NCBI RefSeq assembly: GCF_030445035.2
Contig: NC_080678.1
Coordinates: 60,155,087-60,219,086 of the forward strand
Direction of reading: 5' to 3'
Length of the DNA stretch: 64,000 nucleotides
Source: Dasypus novemcinctus
Lineage: Eukaryota; Chordata; Mammalia; Cingulata; Dasypodidae
The notes under the pieces: model-generated
Databases searched by the model: none
What the model was told of the DNA's origin: nothing
What the model saw: the letters and a program-made list of their open reading frames with translations, nothing else
Position numbers and translations under genes: made by a program
Part shown: positions 24,060 through 37,016 of the stretch, in pieces
Numbering within the stretch: the stretch's first letter is position 1
How the letters are laid out: every line of letters starts with the position of its first letter

Positions 24060-25280
24060 AATTTAAAATATGAGTTTCATTGTGGAGAGAGTTATCAGGT
24101 TAAACCATTTATTCTTACATTGTTGCATCCTATTCTTGATAGATGATTGCATTATTTTCAGTTGTTGGCTTTTATGAATTAAACTGCTATCACCACCATT
24201 TTGACACATATTTTGGTAACTGCATTTTTGACACATATTTTGGTAATTGGATGCATTCACTTCTCTTTCATATATTCCTAGGAGTGGAGCTTCCAGGTCT
24301 TAGGGAATTTGCATGTTTATCTTTAATATATATTTCTAAACAGCCCCCCAAAGTGCTTATATCAATTTAAACTCCCAGCAACAATGTAGGAGAGCTTTAG
24401 TTGTTCTATATCCACATAAATTCATGGCATTGCCAATCCTCTAATTAGAGAAATTCTGATGATATACTGGTATTTCAATATACTGATTGAATTTGTATAT
24501 TGCATTTTCCTGAACTAGTAATGGTATAAGAATCTTGCCATAGGTTTGTTGTTCATATGAATAGCCTCTTCTCATGAAGTGTTTGTTTAAACTATCTACC
24601 CATTTCATAATTTATTGCTTTCCTTTTCTTTATTGATTTGAAGGAGTTTTTAAAAATATATATTCTGATTAAGAGTTCTCTATTGAATATGTAATGTAAA
24701 TACTTCCTTTACTCAGTGTCTTGCTTTTACAACTTCTTAATTGTGTCTTGATAAATAATTTTCAAATTTTTAATAAAGTTCACTTTAAAATATTGTTTGT
24801 GGTTAATACTTTCATATAATGTCAAAGAAATCTCTGCTTTCTGCAGTCATGATGATGTTTTCCTGCTTTCTTCTAGAAGTTTTATTTTAGGTCTATAGGT
24901 CTACAGTCCATTTTCAATTATTTTTCTATATAGTCTGAGGTAGGAGATATGGATTATTATTTTTTTACCATATAAATATTCACTCAACCCAGCACCATTT
25001 ATTGAAGCAACCATTTTTCCCTCACTGACATATAAGAGTGCCTTTGTCATAAATAAAGTGTGTACATGTGGACTTGTTTCTGGAGTCTCTTTTCTGTTCT
25101 TTAAGTCTATCCTTCCACTAATCCCACATTGTCTAAACTACTGTAGGTATGCAGTAAATCTTAATATGTGGTAGCATAAGCACTCTAACTTTGTTCTTCT
25201 TCAGAAGAGTTTAGGTCCTTTGTATTTCAATATAAATTTGTCATTAGCTTGATATTTTTCATAAAAAGTTCTGTGGTAAA
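24060..25280 (-). repeat. Antisense L1 fragment, left part
   Basis: The + strand shows L1 complement phrases ('aggagtggagcttccaggtc', 'ccagcaccatttattgaagc', 'tgtggacttgtttctgg'). It continues after the LTR at 25281-25745 as 25746-27420. Confidence 0.7.
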
Positions 25281-25745
25281 TCACTTGGTGGCTATGGACA
25301 TCCCTCAAGATATCCATATCTCAATGCTCATAACCTGTGAATATGTTACCTTGCCTGGTAAAGGGGACTTTGCAGATGTGATTAAATTTAGGATTTTTGA
25401 AATGGAGAGATTATCCTAGATTATTCTGCTGGGCCCAACGTCATCACAAGAGTCCTTATAAGATGGAGGCAAGAAATGCAAAGGCAGTGTTAGAAGATGT
25501 AACAACAGAAGCAAGAGCTTGGCATGATGCAAGGAAGAAGTCATGAGCCAAGGAGTGCAGGCCACATGTAGAGGCTGAAAAGGGCAAGGAAACAAATGTG
25601 CCCCAGAAGCCTCCAGAAGGAATGAAACCCTGCAAACAACTCGACTAGACTTCTGACCTCCATAACTGTCAGAAAAAAAAATTTCTGTTGTTTCAAGCTA
25701 CTAAGTTTGGGGCAATTTGTTGCAGCCAAAATTAGGAAACTGATA
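25281..25745 (+). mobile_element. MLT1-type MaLR LTR inserted in L1
   Basis: Recognised from 'ctgtgaatatgttacct', 'ggggactttgcagatgtgat', 'tcacaagagtccttataaga', 'gcctccagaaggaatgaaa', 'acttctgacctccataactg' and 'aggaaactgataca', in the order seen in MLT1 LTRs. It interrupts an antisense L1. Confidence 0.75.
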
Positions 25746-27420
25746 CACAGAAGAATTACATCTTAATAATATTGAATCTTCCAGTTTATGAACATGGTGT
25801 ATATTTAGGTAGGGAGTCTTTATTTAACTCTTAGCAATATTTTGTAATTTTTAGTGTAGCAGTCTTCAATATTGTTAAATATGTGTGTTTTTAGGTGTTT
25901 GATTATTTTTTATGCTATTGTAAATGTGTGTGCTTTCAAATTTTCTAATTTTGATGCTTGCTTATGAAAATCTTAATAATCTTTCTAGATTAACCTCAAT
26001 ATATTTTTAGATTTTTTGGAGGAGATTTTTCTCCATATAATTCTTTTATCTGTGAACAGTGGTAGTTCTACTTCCTTCTTTTCAATCTTTATAATATTCA
26101 TTTATTTATTTGGCTTTATTTTACTATGATATCAAGTGCTGATTGAATAGAATATTAATGATATATATTTTATCTTGGTCCCCAAATAATGGAGAAGTTA
26201 TTAATATTTCATCATTAAAAATTATATTACAGGAAGTTTTATTCTATTCCAAATTTGCTGAGTTTTTATCATGAAGAGGTATTGCAATTTATCAAATGTT
26301 TTTTTTTCTTTATTTAATGAGAAGATCATATCTTTGGTATCAAGCCTCAGAAAGTAAGGTGTGAAGTATCTGACTTCTTCTAGTCTTTGAGATAATTCAT
26401 GTAAAATTACCCTTTAATGTTAGAGAAATACACCTATGAGACCATCTTGGCATGTTCTATTTCTGGGAAGGTTTTTTAAATTTCAGACTCAATTTCATTA
26501 AGATCTAGACCTATCTATATTTTTGTCTCTTATTCAGTTTTGGAAATTGTACTTTTTAATGAGTTTGCCCATTTCATCTAAATTGTTGAACATACTGGCA
26601 TGAAATTTTTCATAACCTTTTTTCCCTTTTATTATAAGTAGAATATGTGTGATATTCCCATTCTTTAATTTATTAGTGTTTTCTCTCTTTTTCTTGATAA
26701 GTTATGCTAAAGATTTACAAATTTTATTATTTCCTTTTAAAAGCTGCTTCTTACTGTGTTGATTTTCTCTTGATTTTTATAATCAATTCCACTCATAACT
26801 GCTCTCATCTTCATTATTTTCAACTTCTTTAAATCTGCTACTCTTTTCTTAGAGTCTAGAAATTGACATTTAGATTATTGATTTTCTATCTTCTTTCCTA
26901 GTACATTGAAAGTTATAAATTTCTTTTTAAGGACTGCTTTATCTGCATTCTACAGGTTTTGCTATGCTGATTTTTTTCACCATCATTATATTCAAAACAT
27001 ATTCTAATTTCCACTGTGATTTCTTCTTTGATTCATGTTTATTTGTAAGTGTATTGCTAAATCCCTAAATATATGAGTGTTTAAAAATATTATTTTTCTG
27101 GTAATAATTTATAGTTTATTTCATCTGTAGCCAGAAACATATTTTATGTAACTTTAATTATTTGAAATTTGTCAAGACCTGCTTTTATGGCCCAGTTTAC
27201 AGTTTAAAACAGTAAATGAATTATATACACTTAAAATAATATGTTTTCTGCAGTTGATAAGTGTATCATTAGACCAGGATATTAATATTATTGTTCATTT
27301 CTTCTATATCTCACTAGTTTTATTTTCCCTTTTAAATCAGTGACCGCAAGATATATGTCATAATATTCAACTATGATTGTGGATTTATTTATTTCTCATT
27401 TTAGTTTTGTCAACTTTTGT
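25746..27420 (-). repeat. Antisense L1 fragment, right part
   Basis: A continuation of the L1 at 24060-25280. It is very AT-rich with decayed ORF2 complement ('aattgttgaacatactggca', 'tgaaagttataaatttc') and many stops in all frames. Confidence 0.65.
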
Positions 27421-27920
27421 TCTATACATATTGAAGCTAAATAATATACATACAAATTGAATTGTTCTTTGAGACTATTGTCAGTCTTTGCCCTAACTTG
27501 ACAATGTACCCAAGGAAATAAACAACCCAGAACAACCAGCTTACCTTGTAAGCACTGTCCACAAACTAGAATTCAGTTCACCTAGGCTTTGGTGCTTCTA
27601 CAGTCCTCTAATATAATTAAAATATGATTTATACAATTTTTCTGTTTTTTTCCTCCTTTAACCTAATTTGTCCTATCTACAAGCAGAATTCCCTCATTAT
27701 TTAATTCCCTAATTCAATCTTCTTTTTAAATGTAGAGATTATATTTAAAAGAAATACTAGAAACCATCCTTTATCTCACTGTTTGACTCTTTCTTTACTA
27801 TGTTTATAGGAGAGTTGGCATTTGGACTATATAAAAATAACATATTTGGATTGCCTGTTTGGCTAAAACATGTAAATAGCCAGGAAGTCTTCACTCCCAT
27901 CCTCCACTTGTAATTTTTTG

Positions 27921-28480
27921 TTTTTGTTTTTAAATAGTAACCGTTCTAGTGGGTGTGAAATGGTATCTTCATTGTGGTGTTGACTTACATTTCTCTAATG
28001 TCTACTGATAATAAACATCTTCTCATGTGCTTATTGGCCATTTGTAAATCTTTTTATGAGAAATGTCTATTCAAATCTTTTGCCCATTTTTAAATTGGGT
28101 TATTTGTCTTTCTTTGTTGAGTTGTATATTTTCTTTACATATTCAGGATATTAAAACCTTAGCTGGCATATAGTTTGAAACTGTTTTCTCCAAAAATAAT
28201 TTGTAGATAATTTTCTTTGATGAAAAGGCATTTTTAATTTTGATGGAATCAAATTTATCTATTGTTTGTTTTGTTGCTCATGCCTGTGTTGAGAATCCAT
28301 TGCTGAAACCCAGGTTATGAAGTGTTGCTCCTATGTTAATCTTCTAAGGGTTTTATAATTTTAGCTCTTATTTTTAGATCCTTGATCCATTTTGAGTTGA
28401 TTTTTGTATATGGTGTGAGGTAGGGGTCTAAGTTCATTCTTCTGCATGCATGTGGATAACCAGTTTTCAAATTTTCAGGT
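27921..28480 (-). repeat. Antisense L1 ORF2 3' fragment
   Basis: Less decayed than its neighbours: 'tagtgggtgtgaaatggtat', 'cttattggccatttgtaaat' and 'ccattttgagttgatttttg' are all complement of the L1 ORF2 C-terminal half. The region 27421-27920 before it shows nothing recognisable. Confidence 0.72.
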
Positions 28481-31400
28481 TTTGTATACAACATGAGACA
28501 AAGAGCTCTGGTAAAAATAGAAATCCAAAGTTATTGATGACAAATGCAGTCTTCCACCAGCTACAGCTTTCAATTTATTTATTTTGTTTATCTGGTTTTG
28601 GTGGCACAGTAGCAGAATACTGAAATACATGTATAAGTATTTGCAAATGATTGAAAGTACAACATGCATTCTGGGAATCTTCTCAGTTCAACTGTACCTT
28701 TCAACTCACATGATTACAATGTGCAGTAGTGGCTTAAAAGTGCAACTCCAGCTTAGAATCCTCAAATCTCTATTCAAAACCTACATATCTTGGAACAACA
28801 GCTCCAAGGGCAATGTTTCCAGGTTTCTACAAGGGACATATGAATTACAAGAGTCACCAAACTTTGGGAAGTCCAAAGCTTTGGCTCCCAACCTTGTATT
28901 TTTGGTTTACTCTGTTCTCCCAGGCCAGAAACATTTCACAATCAGAGATCATTTTTACCACATGCAATGTTGCTCAGTGACCCAGCTGACATGCCACCTT
29001 TATCAGTTTTTCAGGTAAACAGAGCTAGAAAATTATCCCAAGATCAAATTCCAAAGAATATAGGAGGAAGGGCTTTGTTATTCCTTTAGTTACATAGTGA
29101 CTTTCCAGAGGCTCTTGCATTCTCAGGCTGTTTCACAGAAAATATGGAAAACTTAAAATAAACAGTAAATATATATGATGCAACATAAACATGCCTCTGG
29201 ATTTTATGGTTTCACCTGACCATCGGGATCATGACAAAGACAGGCATTGATGGGCAGAGTAAACTTGCCATTTAAGTGAGCTCAGAGTAGAGTAAATGAT
29301 TCATAGCACAGAACTCACTTGAACAACAGATTAGGAATGGAATCCACAAGACTACGTTTGAAAAGTGACCAGTGCAATGACGAATGTTTAGCAATGCCAC
29401 TATTCTGAGAAATTCCTATGCACAGAGACCTCTGAGGAGCAATTGTGTTCCCAATTGTGCACAAAGACATATTAACCTGGAAGCCCAAGCAATTATAATG
29501 ATGGTCTCCAAGTGAGCAAAATTTGGTTCACATCAAATTTACACATCAGAGTTGTTTTTACTGATTTTTAAAGCCTCAAAAACACTTTTGGAAAAATAAA
29601 TTCTATTTCTACCTTTGCAGAAGACCAACTGTGCTTTTCTTCATCCCTGAAATGCCATGGACCAATGGGAGCCCCATTGTTAGGGAGGAGAGAAGAGTCC
29701 ATGGGGGGGGAGGGCAGTCTTTCAGTTCTCTTGACCTGGGGTTTGATGACAGGCTCTGGGCAGAGTCCCTGTCCTCCTCACTGCCTGGCAGGCTTCCTTC
29801 CTAGGAGGACAATCTCCATTAGCCCTGCCTGGCCCCAGTGGGAGTGAGAGGGCAATTGTGAACTCAGGCCCTAGGGAAAGGAGCTATAGAAGTAGGAGTT
29901 CAAGATCATTTCAAATCCTGGCCTGGGATATCTGACCAGTCCAGAAGTTTCTTCTACAGTAGCAGGGGATATGATGCAAGTGTTGGAGAAAGGGGAGACC
30001 TCCCTCTCTTGTTTTCTAAGACCGGTCTAAAAACAGACAGATGTGGATGCACAAGTTGCAATAGAGTAGACAATGCACATAGGAAGGAGGTCTGGCTCAT
30101 GGTGATACACTATCATGCACATCCCTGCCACAGATGGGGCTCTGGGGCCACATTTATTGAATACAATAAAAAGTGAAGAGAAAACAAATTTAGAAACATT
30201 TGTTAAGAAAAAGGGAGGACAGCAGAAGAAATACAAAAAGAAAAAATAAGCCAGGAGCAGTAAGCTGTCCAATGTCCTCATGGCGACAGGACTTAAGGGC
30301 ACTTCTGTGGGAGAGACTAGAAGAAATAGGCCTCTAGTAGTTTCCTGGTATCTGCTGCCCTCTGATGGTCATTTTCAGAACAAACACTTATTCAATTCCC
30401 TCAATATGAGGATGCAGTGTCAGGAAAGCAAGGCATACATGAGTCTTGGCTAAGCCAGGGATGGAGTCCAGATCCAGGTCCCTATGCTTTCCCTTCATCT
30501 TGACCTTGACAGCATCTTTGTTGAGACTTCACTTTTAAGAGACTCTCCTTGAAGCTAAGTGGCACTGAGGTAGAACTTGGTACTCTGTCAGCCACACCCC
30601 TCAGAGATTGGGTTCCTGACAAGAGATGTGGATTCTGGTCACTCCTAAACCAGCCTCTGCTTATCCATAGGACACGCAGAACAGCAGTGCTTCTCAGTGA
30701 CCCTCGTAGCTCTCATGACCATATCCGATTTCCAAGGACCACTGGTTAAGCCTATACCCACCTCTTACTGTTATTTGTACAAGGACTTTAGTGAACGCAG
30801 GACCAGTGAGGGAGGAAAAAAAAGTCAGAATGTATGAAAGGCATGAAATGTTATGAATCAGAAGATAATAAGAACATCTCCTGCAGGGATTAGAGGGTTA
30901 TCTGAGCAATCACCCTCCAGTAGATGCTTCCCACCAGAATCTAATATGAAGACGTGCTCTGTAATGATGGACTGTCAGACAGAGGTAGAGGCTATGTGGT
31001 ATGGTGGTGCTGAATCCAGTTTAACCCTGTGTCCTCAGGTCTGATCTGTGTTCCTATCACCACCTCTGCTTCCCTCACTGGTTGGACTGACAGGTTCAGT
31101 TTTTTAGCCCTCATGATGCTTCTTTCTGAAAACACCTGAAGGTTCCCATTCATTTCACCCAAAGAGGATCAACTCAGGGTTGCATCCTCGGGGAAGCCTT
31201 AATATAAACTACTATCTATTTGTAAGTACAAGTTGGTTACCAAGCACTAGAGAAGCTGTTTGCTTCCATTTGAATATTCTTAGGATTACAGGTATACAGT
31301 TCCTAATATTGGAACCATGTACAGAGGGTAGGCCTGAGACACAGTGGTGTTTCAGATATCCTGCAATTTCTAACAAATCATTAAAAACCCTGATTGGGTT

Positions 31401-32831
31401 GACACCAAATTTCTGTGGCATGACTCATTTGAAGTCACTGACAGAAGCACAGAGTGATTGTGGTTCTGGACCAGGATCCAGACAGCAAAACTTGGCCCAT
31501 TGCTATGTGCTTTGGGGTTTGCGTACATCTCAGATATAGGATTCTTTACTTCAGTACCTCAGGCTTTGGCTTTGCAACCTTCACCAATATCCCCCATATG
31601 CTTAACTTTCTGCCAATCCAACTGCTGATCAGAGGTTGTCCATACCCCCTCCTACCCGACACCCAAGGGCTTGGTACAAGATGCCACCAAGGACAGCAGC
31701 ATATGAACCTAAAGACAGCATCCTGTAGAGGTTGTGGAATTGGGATAGAACCATCATTCTAGGAGAAGAGTTTGAAGACCTCAGTGGTCCAGGTTTCCTG
31801 GTGAGGTAGAAGAGAAGTGAAGAGTTACAGCCTGAGGCCACATTCCTGAAAACTGCATGGCTCTGATTTGTCCAATTATTTCCAGAGCTTTGCATAGGCA
31901 AAGGACAGTACACATGGATGGATCTAACCCTTTGAACTCCTTCTCCACAGCCTTTGCTCCCTGCTCAACGAACACCCATTAGCCATTCTTTAAATGTATT
32001 TTATGGAGAGCCTTCTTTTATATCAGTGGTAGATAGAAACTGAACACAGAGAAGAAAGTGCTTTATTGTATCAGTTGCCTGACAATTTAACACCTCCCAG
32101 ATAATATTGCATTAAGACTAGTTCACAGACTGGTCAAATAAAAACCTACTGTTTATATTTTCTGTTAAGTTTAATGCAATGAGAATAGCATAAATAATCT
32201 TTATTTTCAAAATTTATCCTGACATTTATATTACTACCCAAATGAAAGATAAGAGAAAGCAAAACCACTTGCATGAAAAGACTTTCCATCCTAAAAATAA
32301 ATATATAAAAGTCAAAGATATTTTGAAGAAAACCAAGAAATCTCATGGCTTAAATTCACTGTTTTATTTCAGGATTTTGAATATCAGTGTCTTGTGAAAG
32401 CTGGGTGAAGCTAGAGGTATCTCATATCCATTTTTAGGATAGGAATATCCAGGAATTCACAAGGCCTTGGAAGTTGAAAAGGAGGATGACTACACTTGAT
32501 GGGAAGACAGCTCAGGGGTTCTTTCACCCCTCCTGGAAAAGTAAAAGAAGGAGAGATTCTTTTTCTTAAAAAACACCCCATTTGGACCATTGGACATGCT
32601 GGATTGAGGTATGGAGTTGGAGAAGGAGGAGACAACCTGGGAAGACTGTGATGGCTGAGGGATGGGTGAGCAGGAATAAAACAATGATGACTTTACAGGA
32701 AGAACTGGGTTCTTGCTGAAGATCTGCATTTCTTAGCTTTGGTATTCTTATCTGTGAAAAGAGAAGGTTTCAGATTCAATGGCTTTGGAGGTTGCTTAAC
32801 TTAAAAGTTTGCTCAAATAACATTGTAATTA
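28481..32831. other. Intergenic, 4.3 kb without recognised genes
   Basis: Unique-looking sequence. Open frames such as 28584-29018 (144 codons) have no domain, signal peptide or codon pattern that I can defend. The parts near 30850-32000 may hold very old retroelement debris, but I cannot assign it. Confidence 0.4.
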
Positions 32832-32840
32832 GAAATTCCT

Positions 32841-33266
32841 GGGAAACGGGACTTTGGCCCAGTGGTTAGGGCGTCCGTCTACCACATGGGAGGTCCCCGG
32901 TTCAAACCCCGGGCCTCCTTGACCCGTGTGGAGCTGGCCCATGCACAATGCTGATGCGCGCAAGGAGTGCCGCGCCACGCAGGGCATGCACAATGCTGAT
33001 GCGTGCAAGGAGTGCCGCCCCATGCAGGGGTGTCCCCCACGTAGGGGAACCCCACGTGCAAGGAGTGCTTCCGTAAGGAAAGTCGACCAGCGGGAAAGAA
33101 AATGCAGCCTGCCCAGGAATGGCGCCGCCCACACTTCCCATGCTGCTGAAGACAACAGAAGCAGACAAAGAAACAAGACGCAGCAAAAAGACACAGAAAA
33201 CAGACAACCGGGAGAGGGGAGGGGAATTAACTAAATAAAAATAAATCTTTAAAAAAAAAAAAAAAG
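32841..33266 (+). mobile_element. Long DAS-type SINE with internal 45 bp duplication
   Basis: The tRNA-like head has an A box (tggcccagtggttag) and a B box (ggttcaaacccc). A GC-rich body and an A15 tail follow, and the target duplication gaaattcct lies at 32832-32840 and 33267-33275. The body contains two tandem 45 bp units (32941-32985, 32986-33030). The low divergence of the boxes and the intact tail suggest a fairly young insertion. Confidence 0.85.
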
Positions 33267-33659
33267 GAAATTCCTATACATAAAGCAGATAAAAGCTGAG
33301 ATGCACTAATTGAAGCTGAGTTTGGGCCCCTGCCCACTCTCAAGATAGTAGAATGGAGCAGAGTTTGCAAACTACTAGACTGGATAATTTTAAAAATTCT
33401 TTCCATCTCTAACATTCTGTGATTTCAAGTGAATTCATTTACCAGTGAATACCTAGATACCTAGTTGTAGCTAATTAAACTTTTTCCTTTCCTTCCATTC
33501 ACAAAGGAAGTAAAATCTAACAAAATCTCTGTCTCTTTATTTCTATCTCTTCCTCCCTCCCTCCTTAGTTCTCCCCCCGCCCACCCTGTGTTAGAAGGGG
33601 AATAAAAAATTTCAAGGCCCTGAAAGGCAATGAAAATGAACGAAGCATGCTGAGTGGCT

Positions 33660-34272
33660 TCCTGCGCTTATTCCGCCCGCTCTCTTTTTCACTGCCTGAC
33701 CGCCATCATGGGTCGCAGGCATGGGTCACAGGCAAGTGGCAGGCCTTGTCCCAGTCAGCTTTGCCCTAGCCGCAGCGCCCCACCTGGCTGAAGTTGACGT
33801 CTGATGATGTGCAGGAGCAAAACTACGAACTGGCCAAGAAGGGCCTGGGCCTGACCCCTTCACAAATTAGTGTGATCCTGAAAGAAACATGGCACTGCAC
33901 AATTATGTTTTGTGACTGGCAATAAAACGTTGAGAGTTAAGTCCAAAGGACTTGCTCCTGATCTTCCTGAGGATCTTTACCATCTATTAAGAAAGCTGTT
34001 GCTGTTGCAAAGCATCTTGAGAAGAACAGAATGGTTAAGGACGTTAACTTCCATCTGATTCTGATTCTGATTCTGATTCTGATTCTGATTCTGATTGAGA
34101 GCTGAATTCACCATTCACCAATTGGCTTGGTTTTATAAGAGAAAACAAATTCTCCACCCCTGCCACTACCCCCAGTTAGAAATACAAATTATCCATAGCC
34201 TTTTACCTAGTTGCATAAATTTGTCTTTATACTTAGAATATAAAGCCATTGCTTACATTAAAAAAAAAAAAA
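33660..34272 (+). pseudogene. RPS13 processed pseudogene
   Basis: Full-length retrocopy of ribosomal protein S13, a small-subunit component. The 5' UTR-like start is followed by an ATG at 33708-33710. A small frameshift in the first 25 codons is followed by the readable segments [23 protein letters not shown] and [12 protein letters not shown]. Then come a 3' UTR-like CATAAATTTGTCT and a 12 bp A tail at 34261-34272. Introns are absent. It is disrupted by frameshifts, by an insertion of hexanucleotide repeats at 34055-34096 and by the loss of the stop context. Confidence 0.9.
34055..34096 (+). repeat. (CTGATT)7 microsatellite inside the RPS13 pseudogene
   Basis: Seven perfect tandem CTGATT units replace what should be a single CTGATTCTGAT-like stretch encoding RLILIES in RPS13. 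Confidence 0.95.
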
Positions 34273-34884
34273 TCCAGGTGGAGTGACAGCCCCAAAGCAT
34301 TCTTTCAAAGTGTAGGAGGATCCAGGCTTTAGAAGAAAGTCTGCGGTTTTAGTAGCTTTGAAACTAGTAAAATGAATCCAAAGCCTCAAACATCTTCCAT
34401 TTTGAGGGATGAGGTAAATATAAAGTATAAAAAAATAAAATAATTGGAAAATACAGGGACCTATTGTTTTATATTTTTATTTTTTACATTACTGACATAA
34501 ATTTTAAAAAATCCTGTTTTTACCAAGTACCATGTCTGATGTGATAAGACTTTTCTGCAGTGTGATTGGGGTCTATTTTTTGGTGTTGCCTTCTAAGGTA
34601 AGAGACTCTTTTTAGAAACATATGTTGTGGAGCATCTTGAGTTTAAAAAACTGGTGAGCAATTGGGATGACTGAGAGTGAGATGCCTACCTCCTTGAAAG
34701 CAGAAATAGAATGACCTAGATGAAATATTACTGTATAGTTCTCAAAATTTTGAAAAGTATAAACATATGACTTCACTTTCTTAGTCCATTAGTAGTAATG
34801 TGGGTGAAAGTTTGCTTTGAAGTCCAGAATATTGTGTCGTTTGTTCAAAATTTGTTTTGAGAAATTTACCAAGTGAGAACTTTT

Positions 34885-35113
34885 TTTTACTTTCAAAGTT
34901 CCTGTTTTATTCTTTTTTTTTTTTTTTAATTTTTTTATTTTTTATTGACTTTGTAATAATATTACATTAAAAATATATATGTGAGGTCCCATTCAACCCC
35001 ACCCCCCCACCCCCCCTCACCCCCCCCAACAACACTCGTTCCCATCATCATGACACATCCATTGGATTTGGTAAGTACATCTTTGGGCACCTCTGCACCT
35101 CATATACATTGGT
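34885..35113 (-). mobile_element. Short 5'-truncated L1 with probable 3' transduction
   Basis: The L1 3' end is on the minus strand, C-rich at 34997-35028 (G-rich on the sense strand). The A tail (T-rich here, 34913-34947) is followed on the sense strand by 24 bp containing AATAAA and then a second A8 run (34881-34888). The flanks carry a 16 bp target duplication CCAAGTGAGAACTTTT at 34869-34884 and 35114-35129. Confidence 0.8.
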
Positions 35114-35129
35114 CCAAGTGAGAACTTTT

Positions 35130-35755
35130 GAAGCAGGTTAGTAAAATAGGGAATCGATAGGCAGATCTGGAATCTGGCAAGAAGCCCAAGTGGATATCGG
35201 TACCTCCACGATGGCTGCTGGAAGAACCTGTGAGAGCCCCTATTTGGAACGAGGTTCCCTCCAGAAGCCAGGAGAAACCCTGGATATTCTCCAGGGGCCT
35301 TATCATTGGGCCTGCCCAGGGGATTGCTGGGTGGGGTCATCAATCAAAACAGAAAAGAGCTGGGACTCCTCCCATGTCATTAGCAAAGGGACAAAATGAT
35401 TAATGATTCAAAAAGCAAGTGAAAAGACTGAACCGGCCTCTGCTCTTGCTTTCTACCCCCTGCTCTTACCCTTTTGCCTCTGCTCTGGCCTTCTCCCCAC
35501 TACCTGCCTGCCTCGATTAGCACGAAAGTAAAACCAGGGCATCTGTAGTCTGCATCGGGAATTGTAGTCTATAAATCAGCCCTCTTTATCACTTGTCAGT
35601 CCTTTCCTCTCTACCTGGGACCCATATTCTATTAGTTTCCCCCATTTCTCTTCTCTTCCTTCCTTAATAAATTACTGGCCTGACTAACCTGGCTTGCTCT
35701 TGAAATTCATTTCTTGTAGATTAGCCAAGATTCCAGAGGAAATCTGACAACGCTT
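35130..35755 (+). mobile_element. Possible retroviral LTR
   Basis: A promoter-like and polyadenylation-like layout: a CT-rich stretch near 35420-35510, 'taataaattactggcctgac' with AATAAA near 35666, then 'cttgctcttgaaattcattt'. It resembles class I LTR ends. Precise ends and target duplications were not found, so this is tentative. Confidence 0.4.
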
Positions 35756-36105
35756 CCCCATAGTCATGTCCTTATAATATAAAATATTATTTTAAAAAGC
35801 AAGAAAGAAAAGGTTATTAATAATAGTGACAAGGACATTCGTTACCTTCATTCATTCAACAAGGATCTCCAGAACACTGTAATATATCCTAAGCATATTA
35901 AAATAGAGGGCATAGACTGATGTAGAAGACAGTCTCTTATTAATGGAGCTTTGTATTTAGTGGAGGAACAGTTCAGTGATGCAAAGGTTTACAGGAGACA
36001 GGAAAGGGACCTAAGTTTATGAAATGGCATGAATTGGTGTTATCTGTGACAAATCAAAAGGATAATGTACTGACTAAATTTCCTCAAGTTTAATAAAAAA
36101 CTAAT
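35756..36105. other. Intergenic with MIR-like text
   Basis: 'ttcattcattcaacaaggat' near 35850 resembles a MIR/L2 fragment. Otherwise nothing is recognised. Confidence 0.35.
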
Positions 36106-36828
36106 ACTGGGTCCCCAGTCAAGATAGCAGAGGGAGACGCTTCGGTTAAAAGACTGCATTAACAGAGTGAACACCAAGAAAAGGCTATGTAAAAGCCATA
36201 ACATCTTGTGGAGTCCTGGCTGATCCTTCCATACCCCTTACTGATTTGGTGAGGAGCCAGCCTGCACTCCCAGTGTGGCTCCCTGGTCCTGCTTCTGGAG
36301 GAAGCAGAGAACCCTCATGCACAAACTGAGAGTGTGCTTGTCTTGCCCAATATACCTGGTGGTGGCTTGAGGGATTCACTCTCCCAGAACTTGTCCTGTG
36401 TGTAGGAGGTGGCTTGCTGAGCTCTCCTACAGAATGCTATGGGAGAGCAGTCCAGTGTATGCGTGGGGCAAGGTATCACTGGCTATAAGACGAACAGTAC
36501 CATGCACAGGATTGTGAAGAAACGGTTTCCTAGGGAAGGTGGATCATTCTTACCCACATAAAAGGAGGAATTCTTAGGGCCAAAACAAGACATAAGCTTT
36601 ATGCACAGAAAGGGCCAGGGAGCCCCCAAACTTGGCCTGAAGCTATTCTCTAAACTCTATATGGATACACTCTGAAGGAGAGCATTGGCACAGGTCAATC
36701 TGCAAAGACTGGGAAAGGTGTTTTTATTCTTGTTGTTGTTAGCTTCTGGTATTCAAGGAAAACTCTGTCATAATAGTACCTGGATACAAGCTTAAGGAGT
36801 CTGAATTCCAATGCTAACACATTAAAGC

Positions 36829-37016
36829 AGGAGTTCTTAACCTTTTTGTTCCACAGACCCCTTTGCCAGTCAGGTGAAAAACATGGACCCCTTACTAAGT
36901 CCACACTATACTGTGTATTATTTAATACATATATCACACCTGTACCAAAACATCCACACAAGAATTTTTTTAAAATTTAAATTCAAGTTCATGGACCCCT
37001 TGTTAAGAACCTCCAT
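36829..37016 (+). mobile_element. hAT-like nonautonomous DNA transposon in the HAL1-type element
   Basis: Terminal inverted repeats are caggagttcttaacc at the left and gttaagaacctcc at the right. The body has 'ttccacagacccctttgcca' and 'ttcatggacccc'. Flanks 'cattaaag' and 'catattaaa' suggest a decayed 8 bp duplication. Confidence 0.65.

Noticed and set aside
28584..29018. 144-codon open frame as a gene
   Set aside because: No domain, signal peptide, splice context or codon pattern supports it, and it lies in AT-rich intergenic DNA.
32841..32915. Functional tRNA gene
   Set aside because: It has A- and B-box-like motifs but no proper cloverleaf, and it continues into a SINE body with an A tail and target duplications.
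32941..33075. CRISPR-like direct repeats
   Set aside because: There are two tandem 45 bp units without spacers inside a SINE, in a mammalian genome.
32829..33234. Long overlapping open frames on both strands (for example 121 codons at 32829-33194)
   Set aside because: They lie entirely within the GC-rich SINE. Lack of stops reflects base composition.
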